64,000 bases of DNA from positions 6,390,216 to 6,454,215 of the forward strand of contig NC_085056.1 of assembly GCF_963662255.1 (NCBI RefSeq). Direction: 5' to 3'. Every line of letters starts with the position of its first letter. The stretch's first letter is position 1. Origin of the DNA: Cinclus cinclus (Eukaryota > Chordata > Aves > Passeriformes > Cinclidae). Position numbers and translations under genes: made by a program. The notes beneath the pieces were generated by a model. That model did not search any database, had not been told where the DNA came from, and worked only from the letters and a program-made list of their open reading frames with translations. Shown here one piece after another: positions 12,901 through 24,000 of the stretch.

Positions 12901-15900
12901 GGGTGCTTTCCCCTGCAGTACATCATCAAGACGGTGGAGGTGGAGTCAGCCAAGGCAAAACAAGCCCTGTGCGAGACCCAGTCCCGAAACCAGTACCTGC
13001 TGGAGCAGGTGGGGATGCAGAAGCAGGTGCTGAAGGAGATGGAGCAACAACTGCAGAGCTCCCAGAAGACAGAAGCTCAGCTCCGAGCTCAGGTCTGAGT
13101 GCAATAGGTGTAAATCAGAACCCTCCCCATTCTCTGCCTGCCTGGTGCTTGCCAGGTGACACAATGTGGCAGCAGGTGGGCACTCACACAGTGTCATACC
13201 CCACTTGCTCCTCTCCCAGATCATGATGTACGAGGCTGAGCTGGAGCGAGCCCATGGGCAAATGCTGGAGGAGATGCAGGCGATGGAGGAGGAGAAGAAC
13301 CGTGCCATTGAAGAGGCATTTTCCCGCGCCCAGGTGGAGATGAAGGCGGTGCATGAGAACCTGGCAGGTGAGGGGGGTGCAGGGGACTCACAGGGTTGTC
13401 TGACTGGTGTTGGGGTGTCATCATCTGCCCCTCACCCTGCCTCATGCCTGCAGGTGTCCGGACCAACCTGCTGACGCTGCAGCCGGCTCTGCGCACCCTC
13501 ACCCATGACTACAACAGCCTGAAGCGTCAGGTCCGCGACTTCCCCCTGCTGCTCCAGGAGACCCTGCGCAGCGCCAGGGCCGAGGTGAGCCCCCCGGGAC
13601 CACCACCCAGCATTCCTCCATGCGGGGTGGAAGTGCTGGGGGGTCAATAAGTCACTGGTCTCCACTGTCCCCAGATCAGCCAGGCCATCGAGGAGGTGCA
13701 CAGCACCAACCGGGAGCTGCTGCGCAAGTACCGGCGGGAGCTACAGCTCCGCAAGAAGTGTCACAACGAGCTGGTGCGGCTCAAAGGTGTGCGGGGTGTG
13801 GCGTCCTTGAGGAGAGACAGGAGGGACACGGGAGCGTTCCCATAAGGTGGCTGGGTTGGCTGCAGGATGCTTCAGCCCACCCGGTGTTTGACTGCTGACT
13901 CCCTGCTTCTCTCCCCCAAGGAAACATCCGTGTTTTTGGGCGAGTCCGTCCCATCACAAAAGAGGATGGGGAGGGCCCCGAGGCAGCCAATGCTGTGACC
14001 TTCGATGCCGATGATGATGCTGTCCTGCACCTCCTGCACAAGGGGAAGCAGGTGTCCTTTGAGCTGGATAAGGTCTTCCCCCCACAAGCATCCCAGGAGG
14101 AGGTGGGTGCTACTGTCCACAATGCTGGTGTGAGGAGGGGAGGCAGCCACCTTCTCCTCACTCTCCCCTGTCTCCCCCAGGTGTTTCAGGAGGTTCAAGC
14201 CCTGGTCACCTCCTGCATTGATGGCTACAATGTCTGCATCTTCGCCTATGGACAGACAGGGGCAGGAAAAACCTACACAATGGAGGTGAGTTTGCTTGGC
14301 TTTGTTTCCATCTTTTTCCTCAGCTCCCCACGCTGCAGTGCCCAATCCCATCACCCAGGCTGGTGGCCAGCTCAGACCTCGTGTGCACCAGTGATGGTCA
14401 CTGCTGCTCCACAACATCCTCCTGTGCTTTGCTTCTGCTCATAAAAAATACAGAATAAAATGCCAAAGGGTATTTTTTTCCCCGTTTGTCACCTCAATCC
14501 TTCAGGGGACGGCAGCAAACCCAGGGATCAACCAGCGGGCCCTGCAGCTGCTCTTCTCTGAGGTGCGGGGCAAAGCGGCTGACTGGGACTACACCATCAC
14601 TGTCAGCGCTGCAGAGATCTACAACGAGGCACTCAGGTACCGGGAGGGGGAAGAAACCTTTTTGGACATCACCCCATGCTGCCCTCCCCCACATCCCTCC
14701 CCCCCTGCATAGGCCTCACAGCTTGTCCCATGGCCTTGGGCACTGCATTTGGCCCTGTAAGGATGTATTTTTAATTTATTTGGTGTGCATTGCCCTTCCC
14801 ATGAGCTCCATCACTTACACAGGCTCCCAGCTGTGCCATCACTCCCACTCTCAGGCCCTGATGCAGCGGTGGGGGCATCCCCTTCTCCCCCTTCCCCTGC
14901 CCACAGACACTATATTTAGGAATTTGTAACTGGGAGCTGAAAGCATGAGAAATATTTTCCTTCCTAGTCCAGCCACAGGAGGGGAGGAGTGTGGGAGCAC
15001 ATCCATGAGCATAACTAGGAACAGGGATAGAAGCGTGGTCTGAGTTGGGTGAGAGGAGGCACATGGGAGCCAAGAGAGTTGAGGTCTATAAATAGGCTGT
15101 GCTGCTTTCCTGGGAAGAGATGGCTGCTCTGGCAGTGTTGAAACACAGCCCTGAGCCATGGAGTGGATGCCAGCACCTCCTGGGATGGCAGTGATAACGG
15201 ATGTCCCTTTGGCCAGGGACTTGCTGGGGAAGGAGCCGCAGGAGAAGCTGGAGATCAAGCTGTGCCCTGATGGCAGCGGGCAGCTCTACGTGCCTGGACT
15301 CACGGAGTTCAGGGTGCAGAGCGTGGAAGACATCAACAAGGTGTGGGGAGATGGGAGCAGTGGGCACAGGAGGGTGGCAGCAGGGTGCAGTGAAGGGGGG
15401 GGGGCGGGGTGGTCTTTGGTGTGTGACTCCTGGATTTGGGAGCATTTCTGAAGGCATGGGGAGCAACAGAGACCAAAATAGGTCCCTGGGTGTGATATGA
15501 CAGTCACTGGCCCATGGGATGAGCCACAGGGGGTTAAAAATAAAAGCGTGGGGCCCAGAGAGTTCCTAAGGGATTAGTAGGATGCGGCTGTCACCACAGT
15601 GACCTGCCTGTCACCCCCTGCCTTTGGTGCATCACCCAGGCTGAGACCTGAGAGAGGCCATTACCCTGATGGGCCAGGCACCCTGTGGAGGGCTGATGCT
15701 CACGTTATATCCCTGGATCACAGCGGATTTGTGGTGGGACTGGGGCAGTTTGGCTTCATCTCCTCAACTTCCTGGGCTCCCCCAGGTCTTTGAGTTTGGC
15801 CACATCAAGCGAGTGACAGAGTGCACCAACCTGAATGAGCACAGCTCTCGCTCCCACGCCCTCCTCATCGTTACCGTCCGCGGCCTCGACCGCAGCACGG

Positions 15901-17980
15901 GGCTCCGCACCACAGGTGGGTGTCACAGCAAACCCTCACCGAGGCACCTGGGTGTGCCATCCCAGAGGTGTGTAGGGCTGGGTGCTGATGCCAGCGGCGG
16001 GGTTTGGCTGTGTGTCCCCAGGGAAGCTGAACCTGGTGGACCTGGCGGGCTCGGAGCGGGTCGGGCGCTCGGGTGCGGAGGGCAGCCGGCTCCGTGAGGC
16101 GCAGCACATCAACAAGTCCCTGTCAGCCCTGGGAGATGTCATCTACGCCCTGCGCTCCCGGCAGGGCCACGTGCCCTTCCGCAACTCCAAGCTGACCTAC
16201 CTGCTGCAGGACTCGCTCAGCGGCGACAGCAAGACACTGATGATGGTGCAGGTAGGGGCTGGGCACCCAGTGCCTGTATCCCCAAGGCCAGGCAATGTGA
16301 TTTCTGGCTCCCTCCTCAGCCCAGTGCTGACACAGGTGGGAGGGAGGCTGGAGGCAGGAGCTGCGCTGGAATCAAGGGATGGGGCTCACCCATGGGACAT
16401 CTTCCAGTCTGCAATCATGGTGCCAGCGGCAGCTCTCTCCCTGTCTCTGCACCCTAGACAAGGCCAAGGAATGGGGAATTAACTCACGTCCACGATCCTG
16501 CCCTCCCTGCCTGCACATGGATGCTATCCCTATGGGCACAATCTCTTAGTATATTGTCATCTCCTTATCCCCTCTTTTTCTGGGAGGATTTTAAGCTCTG
16601 GCAGCTTCTTCACCCCTGTCCTGTGACCCCTCCACTCCCAGCTGCTGGCACCCACACTGAGTCCCAGAGAGGTTGCCCAAGCCCCTGCACCTGCCACAGC
16701 TATTCCCAGCTGCTCCTTGCACTGGGGTGGTTGGTGACAGGGAATCCAGCTGGCTCACACAATGGTCCAGGCTTGGATGGATGGGGATAGCCTGGGAGGG
16801 GCAGATTAATAATAGTATCTCACCAGCCAGCAGCAGCAGGTTTTCTAGGGGTCAGTCCCTGGGGTGCACAAGCAGCTGCCAGGGTGACTTTGTGCCTGCT
16901 CCTCCCTGAGCACAGGTCTCCCCTGCCGAGAAGAACACCAGCGAGACGCTGTGCTCCCTGAAGTTTGCTGAGAGGGTTCGTTCTGTGGAGCTGGGTCCTG
17001 TCTCCCGCAAGGCTGAGCTGGGCTCCTGGACCAGCCAGGAGCACCTGGAGGTACCCAAGACACTGCTGGTGCCCTTCCTTCTTACCCTTACCCCAGGGAT
17101 CCCCTGTTTTGCCCCTACACATGGTCCTCAGAGCTGTTGGATGTTCCCCTAGAGCCATCTCCATTGGGGACAATCACCTGGTGGGATGCTGTTTGTCCCC
17201 AAAGTGCAGTATCCAGCCAGTGCTGCCACCTTGGCTGTTCCAAGCCCTGTTTCACAGCAACCCCATGGTAGCCCCTGAGAACCTTTGGACACCACTACCC
17301 AGGCATGCACTATCTGCCTGTGAGCCCATTCCTTTCCCTCTGGGGCCTGGGCTGGGCTGACCCTGGGGCTGTGTCCCCTCTCCTCCCAGGGTGACTCGCC
17401 GGGTTCCACAGCACCACTTGGCCGGGGCCACACCTCCCCCAGCCCGGGGCAGCTCTCCAGTCGCTCTGCCTCCATCCGCAGGAAGCTCCACACCTCAGGT
17501 GGGTGGTGGGACAGCTTGAGAGCCCAGACAGGGTCCCTCCGTCCCAGGAGGCTCCAGCCACCAGCCCGTGGCAAAGCCTGCAACTCTGTAGTCAGCTCAT
17601 TAGCTAATAGCTAATTAGCCATGGTTAGCACTTCCCCAAGAGTGCCCTGGTTTGAAGGCACTGCTGCTGCCTCGGGGGGAAGGGGAGGGCAATGCCACCA
17701 GGCTGAACCTCTTTCCCCTTCAATTTCAGCCTGACTTAGGGGCAGCTGTGGCTGCCAGGTGAGTGCCTGCGGCCGGTGCTGGTGGAGGGCTCTGCTTCAC
17801 CCCGCTTCCCCAGGCAGGGCAGGGCTGCTGGATTGTGCAGGGATGCTCCTGGGAATGCTTGTGGTACCAGCTCCTGCTACAGTGCCACCAGCCAGGGCTG
17901 TGGCACTGGTGGCTGTGCCCCCACCTGCTGTAACCAATGCATGTCTCCTCTCAGGGAAGCTGAGGCCAGTCCCCCTGTGA
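3921..17980 (+). CDS. KIFC3: Kinesin family member C3, C-terminal motor kinesin-14
   Basis: Minus-end-directed microtubule motor of the kinesin-14 family; in mammals it works in apical transport, Golgi positioning and adherens-junction microtubule anchoring. Coding exons: 3921-4005, 9400-9596, 11737-11802, 12247-12390, 12476-12715, 12919-13092, 13220-13367, 13454-13584, 13675-13786, 13921-14102, 14181-14285, 14506-14636, 15217-15340, 15786-15915, 16022-16251, 16916-17050, 17390-17498, then 17730-17734 or 17955-17980. All phases agree and give 815 or 822 aa; human is about 830. Residues about 50-430 are coiled coil rich in Glu, Gln and Leu. The neck and motor start near 433 ([11 protein letters not shown]). 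The P-loop GQTGAGKT is near 517, switch I NEHSSRSH near 630 and switch II DLAGSE near 663. The start was chosen because the first exon (MITSRTAW...) resembles the human N-terminus. The identification is firm; the choice of ends is less so. Confidence 0.95.
6962..7109 (+). promoter_or_regulatory. KIFC3: Possible alternative first exon of KIFC3
   Basis: The ATG at 7091 sits in a good context (CCCACCATGA) and encodes MNLEKT plus one base, ending at 7109 before a GTAAGG donor. That phase joins exactly to the exon at 9400, giving a short N-terminus MNLEKTGGRLC. The sequence back to 6962 follows an AG, but if spliced after the 4005 exon it would frameshift into a stop at 7051. It can therefore only be a separate first exon or an untranslated one. 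KIFC3 is known to have several N-terminal isoforms in mammals. No transcript evidence is available here. Confidence 0.45.
7157..7276 (+). repeat. (GGGAT)24 minisatellite, G-quadruplex capable
   Basis: Twenty-four perfect head-to-tail copies of GGGAT (120 bases) lie in the KIFC3 intron, 47 bases after the 7109 donor. On the coding strand there is a GGG run every five bases with two-base AT loops, the classic arrangement for parallel G-quadruplexes. The repeat is open in all frames, which produces spurious repetitive frames on both strands. Copy number is probably polymorphic and may be collapsed or expanded in the assembly. Confidence 0.97.
17730..17734 (+). other. KIFC3: KIFC3 terminal coding exon, alternative A
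   Basis: A TTTCAG acceptor ends at 17729. Joined to the donor after 17498 in phase 1, it gives Ala then TGA, so the protein ends ...RRKLHTSA. I recall human isoforms ending similarly (...RRKLQPSA). The untranslated region then runs towards the polyadenylation signals near 19.0-19.1 kb. Confidence 0.6.
17955..17980 (+). other. KIFC3: KIFC3 terminal coding exon, alternative B
   Basis: A second acceptor (TCTCAG, ending at 17954) joins the same donor in the same phase and encodes GKLRPVPL then TGA. This resembles the other human KIFC3 ending that I recall (...SGKSRPLPV). Using it would mean skipping the exon at 17730, giving 822 rather than 815 residues. Both endings being conserved argues for real alternative splicing. 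Confidence 0.55.
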
Positions 17981-19105
17981 TGAGTGCCAGCCACAGCATC
18001 AAACCCCCTGCAGGACCCAGCCCCTCACAGTGACACAGAGATGGCTGCTGGAAGACATGAAGGCTTTGGCGCTGGTCCCTTGGCTACTACCAGGACCCAT
18101 GACCAGGAGGTGATGGCACCTCCCACCATGAGCAGCATGGGGTCAAGGGTCTCCCAGCAGCCAGCCCCTGCCTCTCAGGGTAGGGGACAGTGGTGCTGGG
18201 CAGAGATCTGCCCCTGTGGATGCTCAGCTCTGTGAGTTGATTTTTGCTGGACAAATGTTTTTAGCCAGAGCAGGGAGCTGCTGGGAGGTGCTCCCTCCAG
18301 TTTTGCTTTTACAATGAGACCTGGCTGGAAGGGGTGCACAGAACGAGACCAGCCCCTGGCCCTGCCTCTGCTACTGCCACAGAGCCAGCCTGGCCACAGC
18401 TCCTGCAAGACTGTGTTTGGGCAGCTGCCCAGTGTCTTTCAGAGCAGCACTTCCTCCATGTTAAGCCACAACAAATCCCAGCACCTCCTGTCCCTGTGAG
18501 TTTCTCAAGCCCTGTTGTTGCATGAAGGCCCCCAGTGCTGTGCATGAGCCAAGCTGCTGTTCCTCATGGTGCTGGTGCTGCCAGGGCCCTATCCTGGCTG
18601 CCTGTGGTACATGGCACCAGGGGGGATGGAGCAGTCTGAATGAAGCTATTGTAAAGTTATTTACCAGTTGTCTTGTCAAGAGAGATCACAGTGTGGTCGA
18701 GATGAAAGTGTTTGAAATATTTATACCTGTTTACATGGCCTTGGAACGGAAAACTAGTGGAAAACAAACAAAAAGACCCCAAACATCCAGCCCCAAAGCC
18801 TCTTGGCTTATGTATGGAAATGGTGGTTGGCAGGGGCATGGGAGAGGATGGCACTGCCCTTGGACCTCTCAACACCCACCTGTGGGTACATTTCCTCCTG
18901 CTGCAAACCCCTACTGGATGCACTGATGGCTCTTTCCACCACAGCCCTCTCCTCTTACGCTTCCACGGCGTGTTCTATTTAAAAACAAAAAAGGGAAAAA
19001 TAAATTAACCTTTTGTAAGATTAGATGTTTCTATGTATTTTAATAATTAAAAAAAAATCCTGTTTTGTAACAAAACTTATTTTAAATAAACTCTTAAAGC
19101 TAGTC
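17981..19105 (+). other. KIFC3: KIFC3 3' untranslated region
   Basis: About 1.1 kb after the stop codons without a convincing coding frame. It ends in AT-rich sequence with two AATAAA hexamers, at 18999-19004 and 19085-19090. The second is followed within 25 bases by GT-rich sequence, making it the likelier major cleavage site. Confidence 0.65.
19085..19090 (+). terminator. KIFC3: KIFC3 polyadenylation signal
   Basis: An AATAAA hexamer on the plus strand after the KIFC3 3' untranslated region; another copy lies 86 bases upstream at 18999. The position fits transcript ends near 19.02 or 19.11 kb. Confidence 0.6.
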
Positions 19106-19109
19106 CTGT

Positions 19110-20170
19110 TCTTGAACCCTGCTTGAGGTGGGGTGCGTGCTTCCTCCCTCCTCCCATCAGCTCCCATGGGGCTGGAAAAGCCCATCATATCCTTCCTCTT
19201 GCAGCTGCCCCCGGGGCCAGGCTGGCAGCACAGTCCCCACCCCATTTTGCAGCTCTCAGCCTCCTGCAATTAGCAGAGCAGTGGTTATATCTGAAGGGAG
19301 TCCCAAAGCACCCATGTCCCGCTCCACTTCACATCCCAACAACAGGCTGGTGGCTGGCAGAGCCTTTCACACCTCATGGGGGTGCAGGCATGGGATTATC
19401 ACCAGATAAAACAGGAAGCAACCGCAGAGCAGGACACACACCGTTGTCCTGGTGCTCAAAGCAGGCAGCACTCACCATCAGTCCTGCAGTGGCTCAGTGC
19501 CAAGGCCTCTTGCTGTACAAGCCACCTTTGGAGTCAGAGCCACGGAGCAGGGCAGGCACTCCCCTTTGTTCCCAAAACTGTTTGGATGAAGCATCAGCAA
19601 TGTGGGGACTGGCTTTAGCTTTCCTGATGGCCCAGCTCCACCTCCCAAGAACAGCCTTCCAAAGGCACTCCCGGGCTCAGGAGCTCAGAGGCAGCACTGC
19701 GACTCCACCCTGATCCACTGGAGAGCTGCGGCAGGGAGACCTGTGTGCAGCCAGGGAGAAGAAGGACGAGCCCTAAATGATGACACTGCTCCTAGAGCTG
19801 GGAACGACCCAGCAGAGTGAAACCGCCCCCGGGATTTCCACAAGCCAGCTGGCAAGTGCTGGCTCTCCCGCTGTTCACCACAGCCTCCCAGCAGGAAGGG
19901 TGAGAATGGTCAGCTTCCTCTGGGCCAGGCAGGGAACAGAGCCCTGCTTTTCTTGGGCACTCCCAGCCAGGAGCCATGCCAAGGTGAAGAGCACTTCAAG
20001 AGATTCAAGCATTTACCACAACTTAAAAAAAATTACAAATACTTTAATAAAATTCATTATAAGTTACAGATTCCTGGAGAACAGGCTCCAGTATATAAAA
20101 TGGGAGACAGGCTGGGAAAAGCAGGGAAAGCACCAAGAGGAACCTCTTTCCCCAGAGGAAAGAAGAAAGA
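19110..20170. other. Intergenic gap between convergent KIFC3 and KATNB1
   Basis: Roughly 1 kb between the last polyadenylation signals of two genes transcribed towards each other. I see no exon, no repeat family I can name and no coding bias. Stretches near 19990-20060 are A-rich. Confidence 0.5.
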
Positions 20171-20194
20171 GGGACAGAAAGGTTCTGACAGACA

Positions 20195-20200
20195 TTTATT
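20195..20200 (-). terminator. KATNB1: KATNB1 polyadenylation signal
   Basis: TTTATT on the plus strand reads as AATAAA on the minus strand, about 845 bases after the KATNB1 stop codon. It is the only such hexamer I see between the stop and the KIFC3 end, so the 3' untranslated region is probably about 870 bases. Confidence 0.55.
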
Positions 20201-21044
20201 GGGGGGCAAAAAAAACAAAAACAAGCCTCTAAGAATGACCCAGTGGCTGTAGAAAGACATAACTCAGTCCATGTCCCTCTGTTCCTCCACCCTTCCAAAT
20301 TCTCACCCGCAAAGGCAAGCACATACGATGAGTCCTGTTTAAGTCACGTATCTTAACAGGTCCAGGTAGACCTCAGATCCGAGGACAATCTGAAGATACT
20401 GATCTTCTGCAGCCCTGGTGCCAGCAGGGATGTATCAGAAGCCAAGAGAAAGTCTCTTGGTTCAGGTCCTTGAGATGCACCAGCACAGTGGCACAGCGTC
20501 CTTGCCCATGTCAGATGAAGCCAAAGGGGCTGGTCCCCCATGGCAGGGGAATCCCTTTGTATGGAAAGGGCATCCACCCCACAGCAGGCAATTGTGGGGC
20601 AGCAGCTGCAGTCCTCAGCAGCTGCACAGCGAGAGCAGGGCCCTGGCCCACAGGGCCAAGCGACAAGAACCGACAGCACAAGCAGGAAGGAGGGGTGACA
20701 GCAGGCTCAGAGCCCTCCTGCAGGGACAGGCCAGCACACAGAGCAGCCCAGAGCTTGATGTTTGATGAAGAGCTGAAATGAAGCAGCTTCCCCACAGGGC
20801 TTTGTGGGGCCCTCCACCCGCCAGGGCCCCTCACACAGCACGCACATCTCTCCACTCAGGTCCTCCATCCAGCCCCTAAGGCAACAGGGCTGGGTGGGCA
20901 ACCAGCCAGGCAGATTCCAATTCCCTACCATGCTGGAGAGGGGCAGGGGGAAAAGATGGACGCATGGAGAGATCTGAAATCCAGCCAGACCACGAGCAGG
21001 GGAAACTTGGCCACCTGTATTTGTACATGAGGAGGTGCTGGCTC

Positions 21045-24000
21045 TTAGTCCAGGACAGCCATGAGGAGAAGCAGTTCCCGAAAGGCACTACCATGGCGGC
21101 CACTGAGCCCAGACTTGTTCTTGACAACGTTGCTGATGTTTTTCAGCTGCTTGTAGCACAACTTGCATTTCTGAAGCCTGGAAAAAAATGGCAGCAGACA
21201 CAGCATGAATCCTTAGCTGCCTGGGGTGTGGCTGTTCCCGTAGTGCCAGAGAGGCTACTCAAGCAGGACAGAAAAGCCCTGAAAATGGCCTGGAAGAGGC
21301 TGAAATATGATCACAGCTCTGCAAAAACACCAGGCATTCAGCCCATGCTCTGATGAGACAGGAGAATGGCATCCAAAGGGCTCTTTCACCCCTCTTCCCC
21401 CTTTGGCAGTACAGTCCAGGGAAAAAGGACTTTTGTTTTCCAAAAGCCAATTTCCCAGAGAGGAGCTATCCTGTGAATGAACTCAAAATCCAGGGCCTGG
21501 CTACCAAATCATGTTTCTTGTGAGGCAGAGAGGAAAACCACAGGGTGGTTTTACTCCTGGTACTTTATTTAGGTATGACTCAATGCACAGAGGCAAAAGG
21601 AAAACCAGTCCTTGCCTTCTCCTCTGAGCAGGAGGGATTGGTGTTTGCAGACAAAGGGACGTCTGGTATCTGAGCCCTGATGACAAGGACAAAGCTCACA
21701 CAAGAGAAAGGCTGGTCTCAGGAGGGAGCAAGTGGAAGTGTGCCTCACCTTTCCTCTCTGCTAATGTCCACTCCAACTGAAGGTGGTGCAGCGAGGATGT
21801 CTGTGATGAGTGGCAGGAATCTCTGGAGAATGAGTTTCAGGGATGTGCAGCCAGTCTGCACGTAACTAAAAAACAAGAGAATGGGGTCCCCACTTGAATT
21901 TCATTCCTGTCTCCCAGCACGCAGCCCTCAAACAACTCCACTCTACCACCTGTAACCAGGGAAGGAAAGCTACAGCTAAGTACCAACAACACATCTGAGT
22001 TCCAAAGCTTTCACAAAGTGAGCCTGTTCCAAAGGTCCTGGCACATATCCTACCCAAGTGGGACCTCTCTGCTCAAGGGCAGAGATGTCCTGCCAAGGGA
22101 ACCTGGCAGGAACCTCTCTCCCAGAAGAAAGGAAGAGCAGAAACTCCATCTTAAGAGAGGTTTCAATCTTCTCCCCCTAAAGATGAGTCCCAAGGCTGTT
22201 GCAGGACTTCATTCCCCTTGTCCCAAGTTGACAGCTTCATTCACAGCAGTGTGCAAAGCCCATTTGTTTCACATGACCCCTCCTGGCTGTCAGAGATGTC
22301 TTAAATCCAACACACCTCAAACAAATCCCACTATCCTGTTCTTCCTGCCCATGCATACTTTCTCTATCTTTCCCCACACACACACACCTGGCAACTTTGT
22401 CATTCTTTTTCAAGATGTCATACCAGCATGATACTGTATCTGCAGTCATTTCTCAGGATTTTCCTTCAGGTACAAAGCACCCAGCACAGCTCCCCTATCA
22501 CTACTTATACCCAGTCCCTCAAGTGCACCATGTTCTTGAGGCCTCACCTTTCATATTTACTTTGGAGTAGTTTTTCTATCTGGGGCAGGACTATAGTACA
22601 CAAATCCAGCTTCCAGAGAGACCTGAAAAGAAAAGGACATATCCTGAGATTGAGGCTTTACAAAGCTGAGCCTACACAAATAAGACTTCCTGGCAAACGC
22701 CTAGACAGACAGACACTCAAGTTCACAGAGCAGGTTCACTGACTCCCCCTCGTGAGAGAAAGTGGCAGGTTCAGACATATTTCCTTGACTCTCAGCAGAA
22801 TCACTTTATGAAGCCCCAAGACTTTGATTTTCCTTGGCCTCAAATAACTCCAGCAGTTACTGTCACTGCAGGCTTGCAGATATGACTACAAGCACATGAA
22901 TTTCACGCTGCCATGGCCCATCTGACATGGGGCAGACACAAGGCAGAGCTCCCAACTCCCAGCCAGGGGCTCTTGCACATCCCAGGGGCTGACCCCATCC
23001 AGGACTCACGCTTTTTGGTTGACGATATTCAAGAGATCCACAACAACAGACAGATCGTTGATTGCAACTGCAGAGTCCAGAGAGTTCTGAGAGAGAAGGG
23101 GAAGAAAAAGTCACTTATTGCAGAGGTCAAAATGGTTAGGCTAATGCAAATTAGTATCTAGGGCTGCTTTTCCAAAACAAGGTAGAGGACACACGAAATC
23201 GGCCAGGGAAGAGAACTGTCTCATGGGAAAGTTTTCTCCAAGTTTCTTTGTGACCATTCAGCTGCAGCACTCTGTGGTGCAACCCTGGGGACAAAAGCTG
23301 TGAGACCCAGTGTTTTGTATGAGGCAGAATCAGCCCCAGAGAAGCAGAGAGAGCTGCTCAGCTGCTCCCCTCATGAGCCTCATGCTTGCCTTGATGTCAC
23401 TGGTGCTCCATACAGCCCGCACGGCGTCCAGGTTCTTGTGGCGGCTGGTGAGCACCACACACATAGTCTCGTGGCCTTTTCTGATCTGGGACATGGCCTC
23501 CTCATCCACCAGCTCTGTCTGGCTTTGGTTTTTCACAGCCTGGAAGTACAGACACCAATAACAGAACAGGATGGCACAGAAGGGTGGGAGCATTCTCTGG
23601 CCTAGGTGAGAGTGAAAACCTTTTGAAATGGAATTGCTCATTTTTTTCTGATTTCAGTTATTTGTTTCCTGTTTTTTCTACTATGACAATCACAAACATT
23701 TAAAGCTTTGGAAAAACTCTCAAAAAAATGTGAATTTAAAGTAAGTTTTCAAAACCAGTATGTTTTAATGAAGAAATGTTCTCACACAAACCAATTTTTT
23801 TGGTATAAAACACTTGTCTGGGAACCGCAAGTTTTATTACAAAGCATAAATCTTACATAATTAATTAGACTCTCAATTTGCTTCCTGCCCAGGCCATGCT
23901 AGAACCACTACTTCCTTTACTCACATTCAGAGTTTGGGATCATCAGGATACTCCGGTCTTTTCCCCTATTTAGGACAAGGGAATACCCTCCCCAAGAGAA

